Below are positions 17,709 to 25,344 of a stretch of DNA of 64,000 bases, in pieces. The stretch's first letter is position 1. Each line of letters begins with the position of its first letter. The stretch is from Peptoniphilus_A genitalis (GTDB taxonomy: Bacteria; Bacillota; Clostridia; Tissierellales; Peptoniphilaceae): the NCBI RefSeq assembly GCF_949769225.1, contig NZ_CATKPB010000006.1. One strand, given 5' to 3'. The notes under the pieces were generated by a model, which had not been told where the DNA came from, ran no database searches, and saw only the letters and a program-made list of their open reading frames with translations. The translations under genes were made by a program, and so were the position numbers.

Positions 17709-19096
17709 AAAAAGAATATTTAACACTTGATAGAATTGAAGGATCCCTACTAGAACTTTCAAATCTTCACAGAGTTAGCTACGGTGAAGTTGTAAAAATT
17801 ATTTCAAAAGATGGCAAGAGATCTGAAATTGGTCAAGTTATAAAAATAGATGAAGACAGGGCAGTTGTCCAAGTATTTGGCAACAACCTTGGTGTGTCAA
17901 CAAAAAATACAAAGGTTGAATTTTCTGCCCATCCTTTTGAAATACCTCTTTCATCAGACATCTTGGGAAGGGTATTTAATGGTACAGCAGTCCCTATTGA
18001 CAAGGGCGGTGCCATTTATTCAAAGGATGTTTATAACATAAATGGTAGACCAATTAACCCATCAGCAAGAGAGTACCCAAGAAACTTTATCCAAACAGGT
18101 ATCTCTTCTATTGATGGACTTATGACTCTAATTAGGGGACAAAAACTTCCAATCTTTTCTGGATCAGGACTTCCTCACAACGAAGTTGCTGCTCAAATTG
18201 TAAGGCAAGCTAAGATTGCAGATGAGGGTGGAAAGGATAACTTTGCCATTGTCTTTGCAGCAATTGGTGTAAAGCATGACGAAGCTGACTTCTTTAGAGA
18301 AAGTTTTAAAAACTCTGGTGTAATCGACAAGGTTGTAATGTATATCAACTATGCCGACGACCCAATTATGGAAAGACTTATTGCACCTAAGTGTGCCCTT
18401 ACTGCTGCAGAATACCTTGCCTTTGAAAAGAACATGCAAGTTCTTGTAATAATGACAGACATAACTTCTTATGCAGAAGCCCTAAGAGAAGTTTCATCTT
18501 CAAGAGAAGAAGTTCCATCAAGAAAGGGCTATCCAGGTCACCTTTATTCTGATTTGGCAGCTCTTTATGAAAGGGCAGGTATGATTAAGGACAGCGAAGG
18601 ATCTGTGACTCTTATTCCAATCCTAACAATGCCTAATGATGATATCACCCACCCAATCCCTGACCTTACAGGTTACATCACCGAAGGTCAAATTGTAGTA
18701 AGTCGTGACCTCTTCTCCAAGGGAGTTTATCCACCAATTAATGTTCTTCCATCCCTATCAAGACTTATGAAGGACGGCATTGGTGAAGGTTATACAAGGG
18801 AGGACCACCCAGACCTTTCTTCACAACTTTTTGCATCCTATTCAAAGGTACAAGAGACTAGAGCCCTTGCTCAAATTATTGGTGAAGATGATATATCTGA
18901 GGACGAAAAATTAATTTTAAAATTTGGTGACGAGTTTGAAAAGAGATTTTTAAGTCAAGATCAAAATGAAAACAGAGATATTAAAGAAACCCTAGATTTA
19001 GGTTGGGAACTACTAAAGATTCTTCCAGCTCAAATGATTGATAGAATTGATCCTAAGTTAAAAGAAAAATATCTAGGTGATAATAATGGCGATTAA
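17705..19096 (+). CDS. ntpB: V-type ATPase regulatory subunit B
   Basis: A 463-aa non-catalytic nucleotide-binding subunit. The degenerate P-loop region IFSGSGLPHN lacks the Lys of a Walker A, as expected for B. ITSYAEALREVSSSREEVP and YPGHLYSDLAALYERAG are family blocks. Start ATG overlaps the A stop (ATGA); the end overlaps subunit D by 11 bases. Confidence 0.97.
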   Translation: MKKEYLTLDRIEGSLLELSNLHRVSYGEVVKIISKDGKRSEIGQVIKIDEDRAVVQVFGNNLGVSTKNTKVEFSAHPFEIPLSSDILGRVFNGTAVPIDKGGAIYSKDVYNINGRPINPSAREYPRNFIQTGISSIDGLMTLIRGQKLPIFSGSGLPHNEVAAQIVRQAKIADEGGKDNFAIVFAAIGVKHDEADFFRESFKNSGVIDKVVMYINYADDPIMERLIAPKCALTAAEYLAFEKNMQVLVIMTDITSYAEALREVSSSREEVPSRKGYPGHLYSDLAALYERAGMIKDSEGSVTLIPILTMPNDDITHPIPDLTGYITEGQIVVSRDLFSKGVYPPINVLPSLSRLMKDGIGEGYTREDHPDLSSQLFASYSKVQETRALAQIIGEDDISEDEKLILKFGDEFEKRFLSQDQNENRDIKETLDLGWELLKILPAQMIDRIDPKLKEKYLGDNNGD

Positions 19097-19721
19097 GGTA
19101 ACTCCTACTAAGGCAAATTTAATTGCATCAAAGAATGCCCTTGTCCTTGCGGAGAAGGGTTACGACCTTCTTGACAAGAAGAGGACAGTCCTTATTAAGG
19201 AAATGATGGACTTAAATAAAAATGCCAAGGTCTTGCAAGACGAGATAGAAGAAAAGTTTGAAAAGTCTTACTCTGAACTTGTAATGGCAACTATATCCAT
19301 GGGGGCATTGTCCCTCAAGGACATGGGAGAGTCAGCTCCCCTTGAAAATGACTATGAAATTATTTCTCGTTCAGTCATGGGGCTTGAGCTTCCAAAAATA
19401 AAATATGAAAAGCCCAGCGCTAGGGCAGACTATTCCCTTCACCAATCTAATGCAGCCTTTGACAGGGCAAAGATTAATATTGCAGAAATTCTTCCTGTTA
19501 TCTATGAGCTTGCAGAGATAGAAACTTCTGTCTTTAGGCTTGCCAATGAAATTAAGAAGACTGCTAAGAGGGCCAACGCCCTTGACAAGATTCAAATTCC
19601 TAAGTACAGGCATATCATTAGGGAGATTGAAGATATCTTGGCAGAAAAGGAAAGGGAAGACTTCTTTAGACTTAAGAAGGTAAAGAATAAAAAGAATAAG
19701 AAAAATAAAGAGAACAAATAA
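19086..19721 (+). CDS. ntpD: V-type ATPase subunit D (central shaft)
   Basis: A 211-aa, two-helix coiled-coil rotor shaft. The N-terminus MAIKVTPTKANLI matches the family VNPTRMNLL block, and the C-terminal helix has RRVNALE-like sequence, here AKRANALDKIQIP. The tail is a run of Lys/Asn (KKNKKNKENK) typical of AT-rich hosts. The ATG at 19086 is preceded by AGGTGAT. Last gene before a strong terminator. Confidence 0.93.
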   Translation: MAIKVTPTKANLIASKNALVLAEKGYDLLDKKRTVLIKEMMDLNKNAKVLQDEIEEKFEKSYSELVMATISMGALSLKDMGESAPLENDYEIISRSVMGLELPKIKYEKPSARADYSLHQSNAAFDRAKINIAEILPVIYELAEIETSVFRLANEIKKTAKRANALDKIQIPKYRHIIREIEDILAEKEREDFFRLKKVKNKKNKKNKENK

Positions 19722-19725
19722 AAAG

Positions 19726-19760
19726 ACCCAAGTTGAAAATAAATTCAGCTTGGGTTTTTT
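19726..19760 (+). terminator. Terminator of the V-ATPase operon
   Basis: CCCAAGTTGAA (19727-19737) pairs with TTCAGCTTGGG (19744-19754), an 11-bp stem with one G-U, followed by six T. It ends the nine-gene transcript. Confidence 0.9.
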
Positions 19761-19831
19761 GTATGACTTGAAAAAAGTGGATGCCCTAATGGCATCCTAA
19801 TTTTTTGAAAATTTTTATAAATCTCTCACTC

Positions 19832-20962
19832 TTAACTCATTGGAAAGAAAATATTAATTATCTGTGGCAAGAAAACCATCATCACAGTAGCAGTTGGTTG
19901 TGTAGCCGCATAGAAAGATGAAACCTTGTCGTCCCCATTAGTAACTTGGAGTAGGGCTCCAAGAGATGGGGCAGAGGTCATTGATCCTGTAGTAGCACCA
20001 AGAGCTGCAAAGAGTGGAAGCTTGAAGACCCTGTAGGAAATAAAAAGTGAAATAAGTGCAGGCACTAGTGTTAGGATAACTCCTGCAAAAAATAATTTTA
20101 TTCCATACTGACTTACAACTTCTACAAAACCTGTTCCGGCACTTACTCCTGATTCCAACAAGAAGAAGGCAAGACCTAGGTCACGAACAAGGGCAAGTCT
20201 GTCGTTAGAAACAACTAAGTTAATCCTGCCAAGTCTTCCATAATGACCAAGGACGAGTCCTGCGATAAGAGAGCCGCCGCCAGCACCAAGTGAAAGGCTA
20301 ACATTTCCTATGGGAATTTTTATAGAACCAAGTAGAATTCCTAGTGTGGAAGCTAAGGCTATTGCAAAAAGTCCATTCTTTTCAAAATCAATTAAGTTTA
20401 CAAAATCTTTTTTTACAGTATTTGCATTATCTTTTGGAAGAATTAATTTTTTATTTTCTTCTTCCACGTCAACCTTTAACATTCTTGGAATAAGTTGAAC
20501 AATAAGAACAACTCCAACAACACCAAAGGCATAAGCAATCCCGTAGCCAACGCCAGGCAAGTTTGAAGTCGTAAGACTCTTTACAGTTCCAAGCATTGAT
20601 GTCGATGTCATGGCTCCAGTTGCAAGTCCCATGGATAGGGCAAGATCAATGTCAAAGAATTTAGACACTAATACAATTAAAACTCCTCCTATGGCAACAG
20701 TTATAAATGAAATTGCCAAAAAGGAAAGACCGTTTTTCTTTATGTTAGCCATAAAACTTGGACCAGCCATGAGGCCAATAGGTACAAGGAAAAGTACAAG
20801 GCCTAGGCTTGCTAAAAACTTTGGGACTTCAAATCCAAAGTGACCAAAGAAGAGTGCCACAATTAAAATTGCTGATGCACCAAACTTTAATCCGAAAAAG
20901 TTAATATGACCAAGGGCATATCCCAAGACCATGATCAAAAATATAATTAATAATTCCTTCAT
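19832..20962 (-). CDS. Aspartate:alanine exchanger (AAE) family transporter
   Basis: A 376-aa membrane protein, about ten helices in two homologous halves. Each half has the Asp-Al_Ex repeat features: GLATGAMTSTSMLGTV in the first and LGATTGSMTSAPSLGALL in the second. This is the AspT/YidE/YbjL duplication family. It is shorter than AspT (~540 aa) because the central TrkA-C domains are absent; only a ~35-residue charged linker joins the halves. Substrate unknown; amino or dicarboxylic acid exchange is inferred. A strong SD (GGAGGT, complement at 20968-20973) fits the ATG. Divergent from the GntR operon. Confidence 0.75.
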   Translation of the reverse strand: MKELLIIFLIMVLGYALGHINFFGLKFGASAILIVALFFGHFGFEVPKFLASLGLVLFLVPIGLMAGPSFMANIKKNGLSFLAISFITVAIGGVLIVLVSKFFDIDLALSMGLATGAMTSTSMLGTVKSLTTSNLPGVGYGIAYAFGVVGVVLIVQLIPRMLKVDVEEENKKLILPKDNANTVKKDFVNLIDFEKNGLFAIALASTLGILLGSIKIPIGNVSLSLGAGGGSLIAGLVLGHYGRLGRINLVVSNDRLALVRDLGLAFFLLESGVSAGTGFVEVVSQYGIKLFFAGVILTLVPALISLFISYRVFKLPLFAALGATTGSMTSAPSLGALLQVTNGDDKVSSFYAATQPTATVMMVFLPQIINIFFPMS

Positions 20963-21159
20963 ATAATACCTCCTTATAATTCTTCCCTGTGCTTTTTATG
21001 ATAAGACTATTAAAATTCAAAGTAAAGAAAGCTGTTGGATACAAGGTATCCTTTGAGTAAATAAAAAATATTCTCATAAAAATATCTAAGGAAGAAGATA
21101 AAACAAGTAATACCCAATATAAAAATTTTTAAATATTTTAAGATTCCTATAAAAAAGTC
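20963..21159. other. Divergent intergenic region, left half
   Basis: Upstream of the exchanger gene. No gene is seen. A short palindrome GGATACAAGGTATCC (21037-21051) lies about 75 bases above the exchanger start and could be an operator; it contains the ATACAA word that recurs at 21194-21244. The rest is AT-rich with no clear structure. Confidence 0.4.
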
Positions 21160-21188
21160 TTGCAAAAATAAAAGGGCTTGTATATAAT
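21160..21188 (+). promoter_or_regulatory. Promoter of the GntR-ABC operon
   Basis: TTGCAA (21160-21165), 17-base spacer, TATAAT (21183-21188). The start of transcription would be near 21195, giving a ~170-base leader before the GntR gene. Confidence 0.75.
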
Positions 21189-21193
21189 AACTA

Positions 21194-21244
21194 TTGTATT
21201 AAGGAGTTGATACAACAATACAAAAAAACAAATCTCTTGTATTG
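21194..21244 (+). promoter_or_regulatory. Candidate operator cluster: four TTGTAT/ATACAA half-sites
   Basis: TTGTAT (21194) and ATACAA (21210) form an inverted repeat with a 10-base gap, sitting on the expected transcription start. A second pair, ATACAA (21218) and TTGTAT (21237), is the core of an 8-bp stem CAATACAA/TTGTATTG. The position at +1 suits autorepression by the GntR protein encoded downstream (inference). Confidence 0.6.
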
Positions 21245-21368
21245 GTAAAAAACTAATTAAGACATAAGACAAGAGATTAAGATTTAAAAATTAATAAAAT
21301 TTTACTTAATATAAAAGGGATAGGTAGATTAAAAATTATTAATAATCCAATCCCAGGAGGAGGTAAAA

Positions 21369-21728
21369 ATGGAATTTGATAACAACAGACCCATTTACAT
21401 CCAGCTCCTAGAAGATTTTAAATTAAAAATTTCAAGTGGAGAATGGAAGAGTGGAGAAAAAATGGAAACGGTTAGAAATCTTGCCCAAAGTTATGGAGTT
21501 AATCCCAACACAGTCCAAAGGGCCTTGCAAGAACTTGAGAGAGAAGGCCTTGCCAAGTCAAACAGGACTAGCGGCAGATTTATAACAGATGACGAAGAAC
21601 TAATAGAAGAAATTGCAAAGGGTGCCTTTTATAGGTCCTGCGACGACTTAATTGGAGTTGCAGGAGAACTCAAGATGACAAAGGAAAAATCACTGGAACT
21701 TTTAGACAAATATTGGAGGGAAGTATGA
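21369..21728 (+). CDS. GntR family regulator, YtrA type
   Basis: A 119-aa repressor: a winged helix at residues 1-75 (RPIYIQLLEDFKLKI, then VNPNTVQRALQELEREGLA as recognition helix and wing), then a short ~45-residue helical tail with no ligand domain. That is the YtrA subfamily, which controls adjacent ABC transporter operons, as here. SD GGAGGAGG. The stop overlaps the ATPase ATG (ATGA). Probably binds the repeats at 21194-21244. Confidence 0.9.
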   Translation: MEFDNNRPIYIQLLEDFKLKISSGEWKSGEKMETVRNLAQSYGVNPNTVQRALQELEREGLAKSNRTSGRFITDDEELIEEIAKGAFYRSCDDLIGVAGELKMTKEKSLELLDKYWREV

Positions 21729-22411
21729 GCAAGCTAGAGATAAAAAATATAAAAATGGGTTACAAGAACAAGGTCCTTGACGACCTAAACCTAGAACTCG
21801 ATAAGGGACAAATTGTTGGCCTAGTTGGACCCAATGGTGCCGGTAAGTCAACCCTACTTAGGATCCTTGCAGGATTAGAAAAAACTTACAAGGGAAGTGT
21901 GGTAATTGACGGAGAAGAACTTTCTTACAAGACAGCAGAAATTTTATCTTATCAACCAGATAAATTTGCTCTTAGCGACAAGCTTTCTGTAAAGGAAGTT
22001 GTTAGAACTTACAAAAAATTCTTCAAGGACTTTGACGAAGAGAAGTTTTACAGGATTTACGATGAATTTAAACTTCCACAAGGGGCAAAGGTCAAAGAAA
22101 TGAGTAAGGGTATGAGAGAAAAAATGCAAATTGCATTGAGCCTTTCAAGAAAGGCAGAGATCTTCCTCTTGGACGAACCAATTTCTGGAGTTGACCCTTC
22201 AGCGAGAAAGGCAATCATCCAAACTATTTTAAATAATTTTGAAGAGGACTCTCTAATTATTTTATCAACTCATTTAATAAATCAAATCGAGCCACTACTT
22301 GACAGGGTCCTCTTCCTTTCAGAAGGTAAGATTAGCCTTAACAAGACAGTAGATGAAATAAGAAGTGAAAAGAATATGAGTATAGAAGACTACTTTACGG
22401 AGGTATTTTAA
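21725..22411 (+). CDS. ABC transporter ATPase (YtrB/CcmA-like)
   Basis: A 228-aa ATPase: Walker A GPNGAGKST at 35-43, Walker B IFLLDEPISGVDP and His-switch STHL. The signature is SKGMREK in place of LSGGQ, as in many DrrA/YtrB ATPases that drive ABC-2 permeases. The ATG at 21725 overlaps the regulator stop and follows GGAGGG. It pairs with the membrane protein downstream (TAATG overlap). Cell-envelope stress or peptide export roles are typical for YtrA-linked transporters; the substrate here is unknown. Confidence 0.88.
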   Translation: MSKLEIKNIKMGYKNKVLDDLNLELDKGQIVGLVGPNGAGKSTLLRILAGLEKTYKGSVVIDGEELSYKTAEILSYQPDKFALSDKLSVKEVVRTYKKFFKDFDEEKFYRIYDEFKLPQGAKVKEMSKGMREKMQIALSLSRKAEIFLLDEPISGVDPSARKAIIQTILNNFEEDSLIILSTHLINQIEPLLDRVLFLSEGKISLNKTVDEIRSEKNMSIEDYFTEVF

Positions 22412-23175
22412 TGGGAAAATTACTTGGACATCAAATAAGAAATCACTTTAGAAATAATTGGTTTATACCAGTTTTACCAGTTGCCCTAATTCTCTTTGGA
22501 GTGCTATTTTCAAATGTTAATAATAAAATTGGTGTCAGTGCAGTTGCAATAGGCATGATGGCGCTAATGTTTGGCTACTTTGCAGCAGCTATAACAGTAA
22601 TAGTTGGCGACTACAATATGTTCTTTGGCGACAGCGCCCTATTTTATGAATCAACACCAATAAGTCCATCAGCAAAAACTTTTTCAAGATTTTTATATTA
22701 TCTTATAATGTTTACAATCTATTCACTTTATGTGGCATTAATTTGTTTCCTATTTATGACTGCACCTTCTGTTGATGAAGGAGTAATATATATGTCTTGG
22801 GCAGATATAAGTAAGGCAATTAACGAAGTTGGAGTAAGAAATATATTAATAGGTGTTGCTTGGGTTCTAATTGCTTTATTTAACAATATAATTAGCATAA
22901 TCTTTGCAGTTACCCTTGGTGGTGGCAAAAAACTTAGAAGATTTGGACTAGGCGGACCTGTCCTTGTATATATAGGACTAGGAATGATAGAAGGAGCAGT
23001 TATCTATGTATTAGATAAATTTGACTTGTTTACAAATATAGAACTCTTCCTAAACAATGGAGATGTGTTCATGAGGGGGATGGGAATAGGAATACTAATC
23101 CCAATGATTTTAGAAACAATAGCCTTATTCGCTGGAGTTTATTATATGCATAAGAAGAGGATTTCAGTAAGTTAA
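22411..23175 (+). CDS. ABC-2-like permease of the GntR operon
   Basis: A 254-aa integral membrane protein with six hydrophobic helices (about 18-36, 42-64, 93-118, 143-170, 186-204 and 225-246) and short loops. No named motif. Coupled to the ATPase by a one-base overlap and followed by a terminator, so it is the membrane half of that transporter. Function beyond transport unknown. Confidence 0.75.
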   Translation: MGKLLGHQIRNHFRNNWFIPVLPVALILFGVLFSNVNNKIGVSAVAIGMMALMFGYFAAAITVIVGDYNMFFGDSALFYESTPISPSAKTFSRFLYYLIMFTIYSLYVALICFLFMTAPSVDEGVIYMSWADISKAINEVGVRNILIGVAWVLIALFNNIISIIFAVTLGGGKKLRRFGLGGPVLVYIGLGMIEGAVIYVLDKFDLFTNIELFLNNGDVFMRGMGIGILIPMILETIALFAGVYYMHKKRISVS

Positions 23176-23182
23176 AGAAAAT

Positions 23183-23212
23183 GGTTCGTGGGCTTCCCAC
23201 GGGCCTTTTTTT
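23183..23212 (+). terminator. Terminator of the GntR-ABC operon
   Basis: GGTTCGTGGG (23183-23192) pairs with CCCACGGGCC (23196-23205), ten pairs with two G-U and a three-base loop, then seven T. Confidence 0.9.
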
Positions 23213-23337
23213 ATTACGATAAAGTTTTTATTTTTTTAAAAACAGAATCTAAAAATTTATTTTTCATTAAGGCATAATTAACCTCTATATAGATGAAAAA
23301 ATATTCTCAATGAATTATAATTATTTAGAGGTGTTTT

Positions 23338-24183
23338 ATGATTACGAAGAAAGCCCACGCTAAGTTAAACTTGTCTCTCGACGTAACAGGCAAGAGAGAA
23401 AATGGCTACCACGACATCAAAACTTTAATGGTGATGACAGACCTTTATGACGAGATGAAATTTTCTAAGAGCGACAAGCTTGAAATCCTTGGCGACTTTG
23501 ATTTTGATATGAAGGAAAATTTTATTTACAAGGCCTACCTTGCACTAAGAGACTATGTTGCTAAGGACCTTCCCTTTAAAGTTGAAATAGAAAAAAATAT
23601 TCCCATGGCAGGTGGACTTGCTGGAGGAACTTCTAACGGAGCTGGGACTTTTTACGCCTTAAATGATTTGTACGATTTAAAAATTCCAAATAAAGATTTA
23701 ATAAAACTATCATCAAGCCTTGGGGCAGACTTTACATATATGATGACTGGAGGGACTAAACTTGCCTCTGGCATAGGAGAAATTTTAGAAGAAGTAAGGC
23801 CAATTGAACTTGACAATGTCCTAGTAGTCAATCCTGGCTACGGAGTCTCCACTAAGGAAGTCTATGAAAGCATAAAGATAGAGGAAAAGAGAATAGACTT
23901 TGATGAAGTTTTACAAGCTCTCTATGATTTAGACATAAAAAGATTAAATAAAGTTTTAGAAAACAAGATGGAAGATGTGGTTTTTGAAAAACACAGGGAT
24001 CTCTTAGAGATAAAAAACAAGATGAGAGAATTTAATTCTGCCTCCCTTATGAGTGGAAGCGGGGCAACAATTTTTGGAATTTTTGAAAATAAAAATGACT
24101 TAGAAGATGCCTACAGGCATTTCAAAAGAACTTATGACAAGACCTTTAAGCTGAAAGTGGGTGAGAAATTTGGCAGTTTTTGA
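23338..24183 (+). CDS. ispE: 4-diphosphocytidyl-2-C-methyl-D-erythritol kinase (IspE)
   Basis: A 281-aa GHMP kinase. The N-terminus MITKKAHAKLNLSLDVTGKR has the conserved KxNLxLxVxGxR of IspE. The ATP loop PMAGGLAGGTSNGAG lies at residues 90-104, and the C-terminal GHMP motif is LMSGSGATIFGIF. It phosphorylates CDP-ME in the MEP isoprenoid pathway. The loop reads TSNGAG where most IspE proteins have SSDAA or STDAA, a mild departure. ATG follows GAGGTG. The next gene overlaps its end. Confidence 0.88.
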   Translation: MITKKAHAKLNLSLDVTGKRENGYHDIKTLMVMTDLYDEMKFSKSDKLEILGDFDFDMKENFIYKAYLALRDYVAKDLPFKVEIEKNIPMAGGLAGGTSNGAGTFYALNDLYDLKIPNKDLIKLSSSLGADFTYMMTGGTKLASGIGEILEEVRPIELDNVLVVNPGYGVSTKEVYESIKIEEKRIDFDEVLQALYDLDIKRLNKVLENKMEDVVFEKHRDLLEIKNKMREFNSASLMSGSGATIFGIFENKNDLEDAYRHFKRTYDKTFKLKVGEKFGSF

Positions 24184-24895
24184 TACAGGTCCAGGCATAG
24201 TTGGACTTTACGAAGTTCATAGGGACTTCTTAAATTATTATGTCGATGATAAATTTGAATACTATGGACTCTATAGACGAGAAGTAGTTAATGAAAGGAT
24301 AGAATTTTTAGAAAAGTCCTTTAAAAAGGCAAAAAAAATAATAGTCATGGACTTTGATGCCATTGACTACTTTAAAAATTCTCCGAGAGCCTTTTATGGC
24401 GAGGAAGCCCTAAAGAAAAATTTAAAAGATAAAAAAATTCTCTGTCTTGGATCAAAGTTAACTTGCCAGGAAGAGACTTTAAAAATTTTTACTGATTCGC
24501 CAGTGGATTATCTTGATGTTCCACTTTTGATTAATGGAGCCAATGACGGAGTTGCTGATGATATCATGAAGATAGTTTCTGATGAGTACTTCAAGGATTT
24601 TGACTTTTCAAAATACCAGATGATTTTTCTTGCCTCAAGTGGGCTCCACTTGGAGAAGAACTTTTTCATAAATTATTTTGCAAGGAAGGTCTTGGAGATA
24701 GAAATTTATTCCAATGTTGATGGAATTTTGGAAGATTATAGCTACAAGAAGGAAAATTATATTAGGGATTATTTTTATGTGACAAGCTCTAAGAGTGGCT
24801 TTTACTCAAGGGCAGAGAAGTATCTCAGAGAAAGAGGACTTCTTAAAGAGAGAGAACTCTTAAATGTTTCTAGACTTTTTAAAAAAGGGCAATAA
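24170..24895 (+). CDS. Asp/Glu racemase-like protein, apparently lacking both catalytic Cys
   Basis: A 241-aa protein whose start MAVFDTGPGIVG resembles the MurI opening IGVFDSGxGG. The expected first Cys block (ACNTxS) aligns with IIVMDFDAID and the second (GCTHYPL) with FLASSGLHL, so both racemase cysteines would be replaced. LDVPLLINGANDG resembles the MurI CPxLVxxIE segment. If the match holds, it is not a standard glutamate racemase. TTG at 24170 has GGGTGAG before it; GTG at 24161 is possible. It overlaps the end of ispE. The alternative is an unrelated family with a chance motif. Confidence 0.5.
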   Translation: MAVFDTGPGIVGLYEVHRDFLNYYVDDKFEYYGLYRREVVNERIEFLEKSFKKAKKIIVMDFDAIDYFKNSPRAFYGEEALKKNLKDKKILCLGSKLTCQEETLKIFTDSPVDYLDVPLLINGANDGVADDIMKIVSDEYFKDFDFSKYQMIFLASSGLHLEKNFFINYFARKVLEIEIYSNVDGILEDYSYKKENYIRDYFYVTSSKSGFYSRAEKYLRERGLLKERELLNVSRLFKKGQ

Positions 24896-24917
24896 AAAAA
24901 GTCCCATCACTGGGACT
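24893..24917 (-). terminator. Terminator of the tRNA-Ser/SRP RNA transcript
   Basis: On the minus strand AGTCCCA (24917-24911) pairs with TGGGACT (24906-24900) around a short loop, then seven U. It sits right after the SRP RNA 3' end and touches the stop of the convergent gene. Confidence 0.85.
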
Positions 24918-24923
24918 AAATAT

Positions 24924-25193
24924 GTAGCCATGCACCCAAAGTCGAAAGTTAACCTCACACGTTACCCTTACAGTTAGCTCAGATTAGGCGACCCTTGCGG
25001 CACACAAAAGATCTTGCTTAGTGCTGCTTCGATCAAGATCTGACACGGTTCACAAGTTTCTGTTGCGCAGGACCCAATCGTCAACACCACTTATAAGGGG
25101 CAGACTGCAAAATTAAAATCCTCTATTGGGAATTCAGCCCTGCTGTAGCGAATCGCAGGTACAGGACATCGCTAATTTCCCGCTTAGCATGGC
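24924..25193 (-). ncRNA. ffs: Signal recognition particle RNA (large Bacillus type, ~270 nt)
   Basis: The minus strand matches the B. subtilis scRNA layout. Its 5' GCCATGC pairs with 3' GCATGGC. The Alu part has GCTAAGCGGG and CCTGTACCTGC. The middle has GTGGTGTTGACG and GGGTCCTGCGCAA. The S-domain tip reads GTCAG, then GAAGCAGC. The 3' side has TGTGCCGCAAGGGTCGCCT and GAGCTAACTG. The domain IV stem uses ATCTTG/CAAGAT. Length and Alu domain are those of Gram-positive SRP RNA. Transcribed behind tRNA-Ser from one promoter. Ends are set by the closing helix and are accurate to a few bases. Confidence 0.93.
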
Positions 25194-25195
25194 GA

Positions 25196-25285
25196 TGGCG
25201 GAGAGAGGGGGATTCGAACCCCCGATACACTTTCGTGTATACTCGCTTTCCAGGCGGGCTCCTTCAACCTCTCGGACATCTCTCC
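25196..25285 (-). tRNA. tRNA-Ser (anticodon GGA)
   Basis: A 90-nt class II tRNA on the minus strand. The acceptor GGAGAGA/TCTCTCC is 7 bp, discriminator G, with encoded CCA. The anticodon loop CTGGAAA has GGA at 25251-25249. The long variable arm contains TATACACGAAAGTGTAT, and the T-arm is GGGGGTTCGAATCCCCC. Its 3' end is two bases from the SRP RNA 5' end. Confidence 0.97.
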
Positions 25286-25300
25286 ACGGCCTAGAAATTT

Positions 25301-25329
25301 ATTGTACAGTAGATAATTAATAATGTCAA
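25301..25329 (-). promoter_or_regulatory. Promoter of tRNA-Ser and SRP RNA
   Basis: On the minus strand: TTGACA (25329-25324), 17-base spacer, TACAAT (25306-25301), 15 bases before the tRNA 5' end. Near-consensus, as expected for stable RNA. It lies in the 59-base gap shared with divergent birA. Confidence 0.85.
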
Positions 25330-25344
25330 GAATAAGGTGATAAA

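Noticed and set aside
15936..19721. V-ATPase c-ring as Na+-specific.
   Set aside because: The K subunit (14580-14999) has one Glu in AEGIAIYGL and no clear Na+-ligand set that I can assign by eye; ion choice is left open.
25126..25320. A 64-aa open frame on the plus strand.
   Set aside because: It lies wholly across the SRP RNA and tRNA-Ser genes, which explain the sequence.
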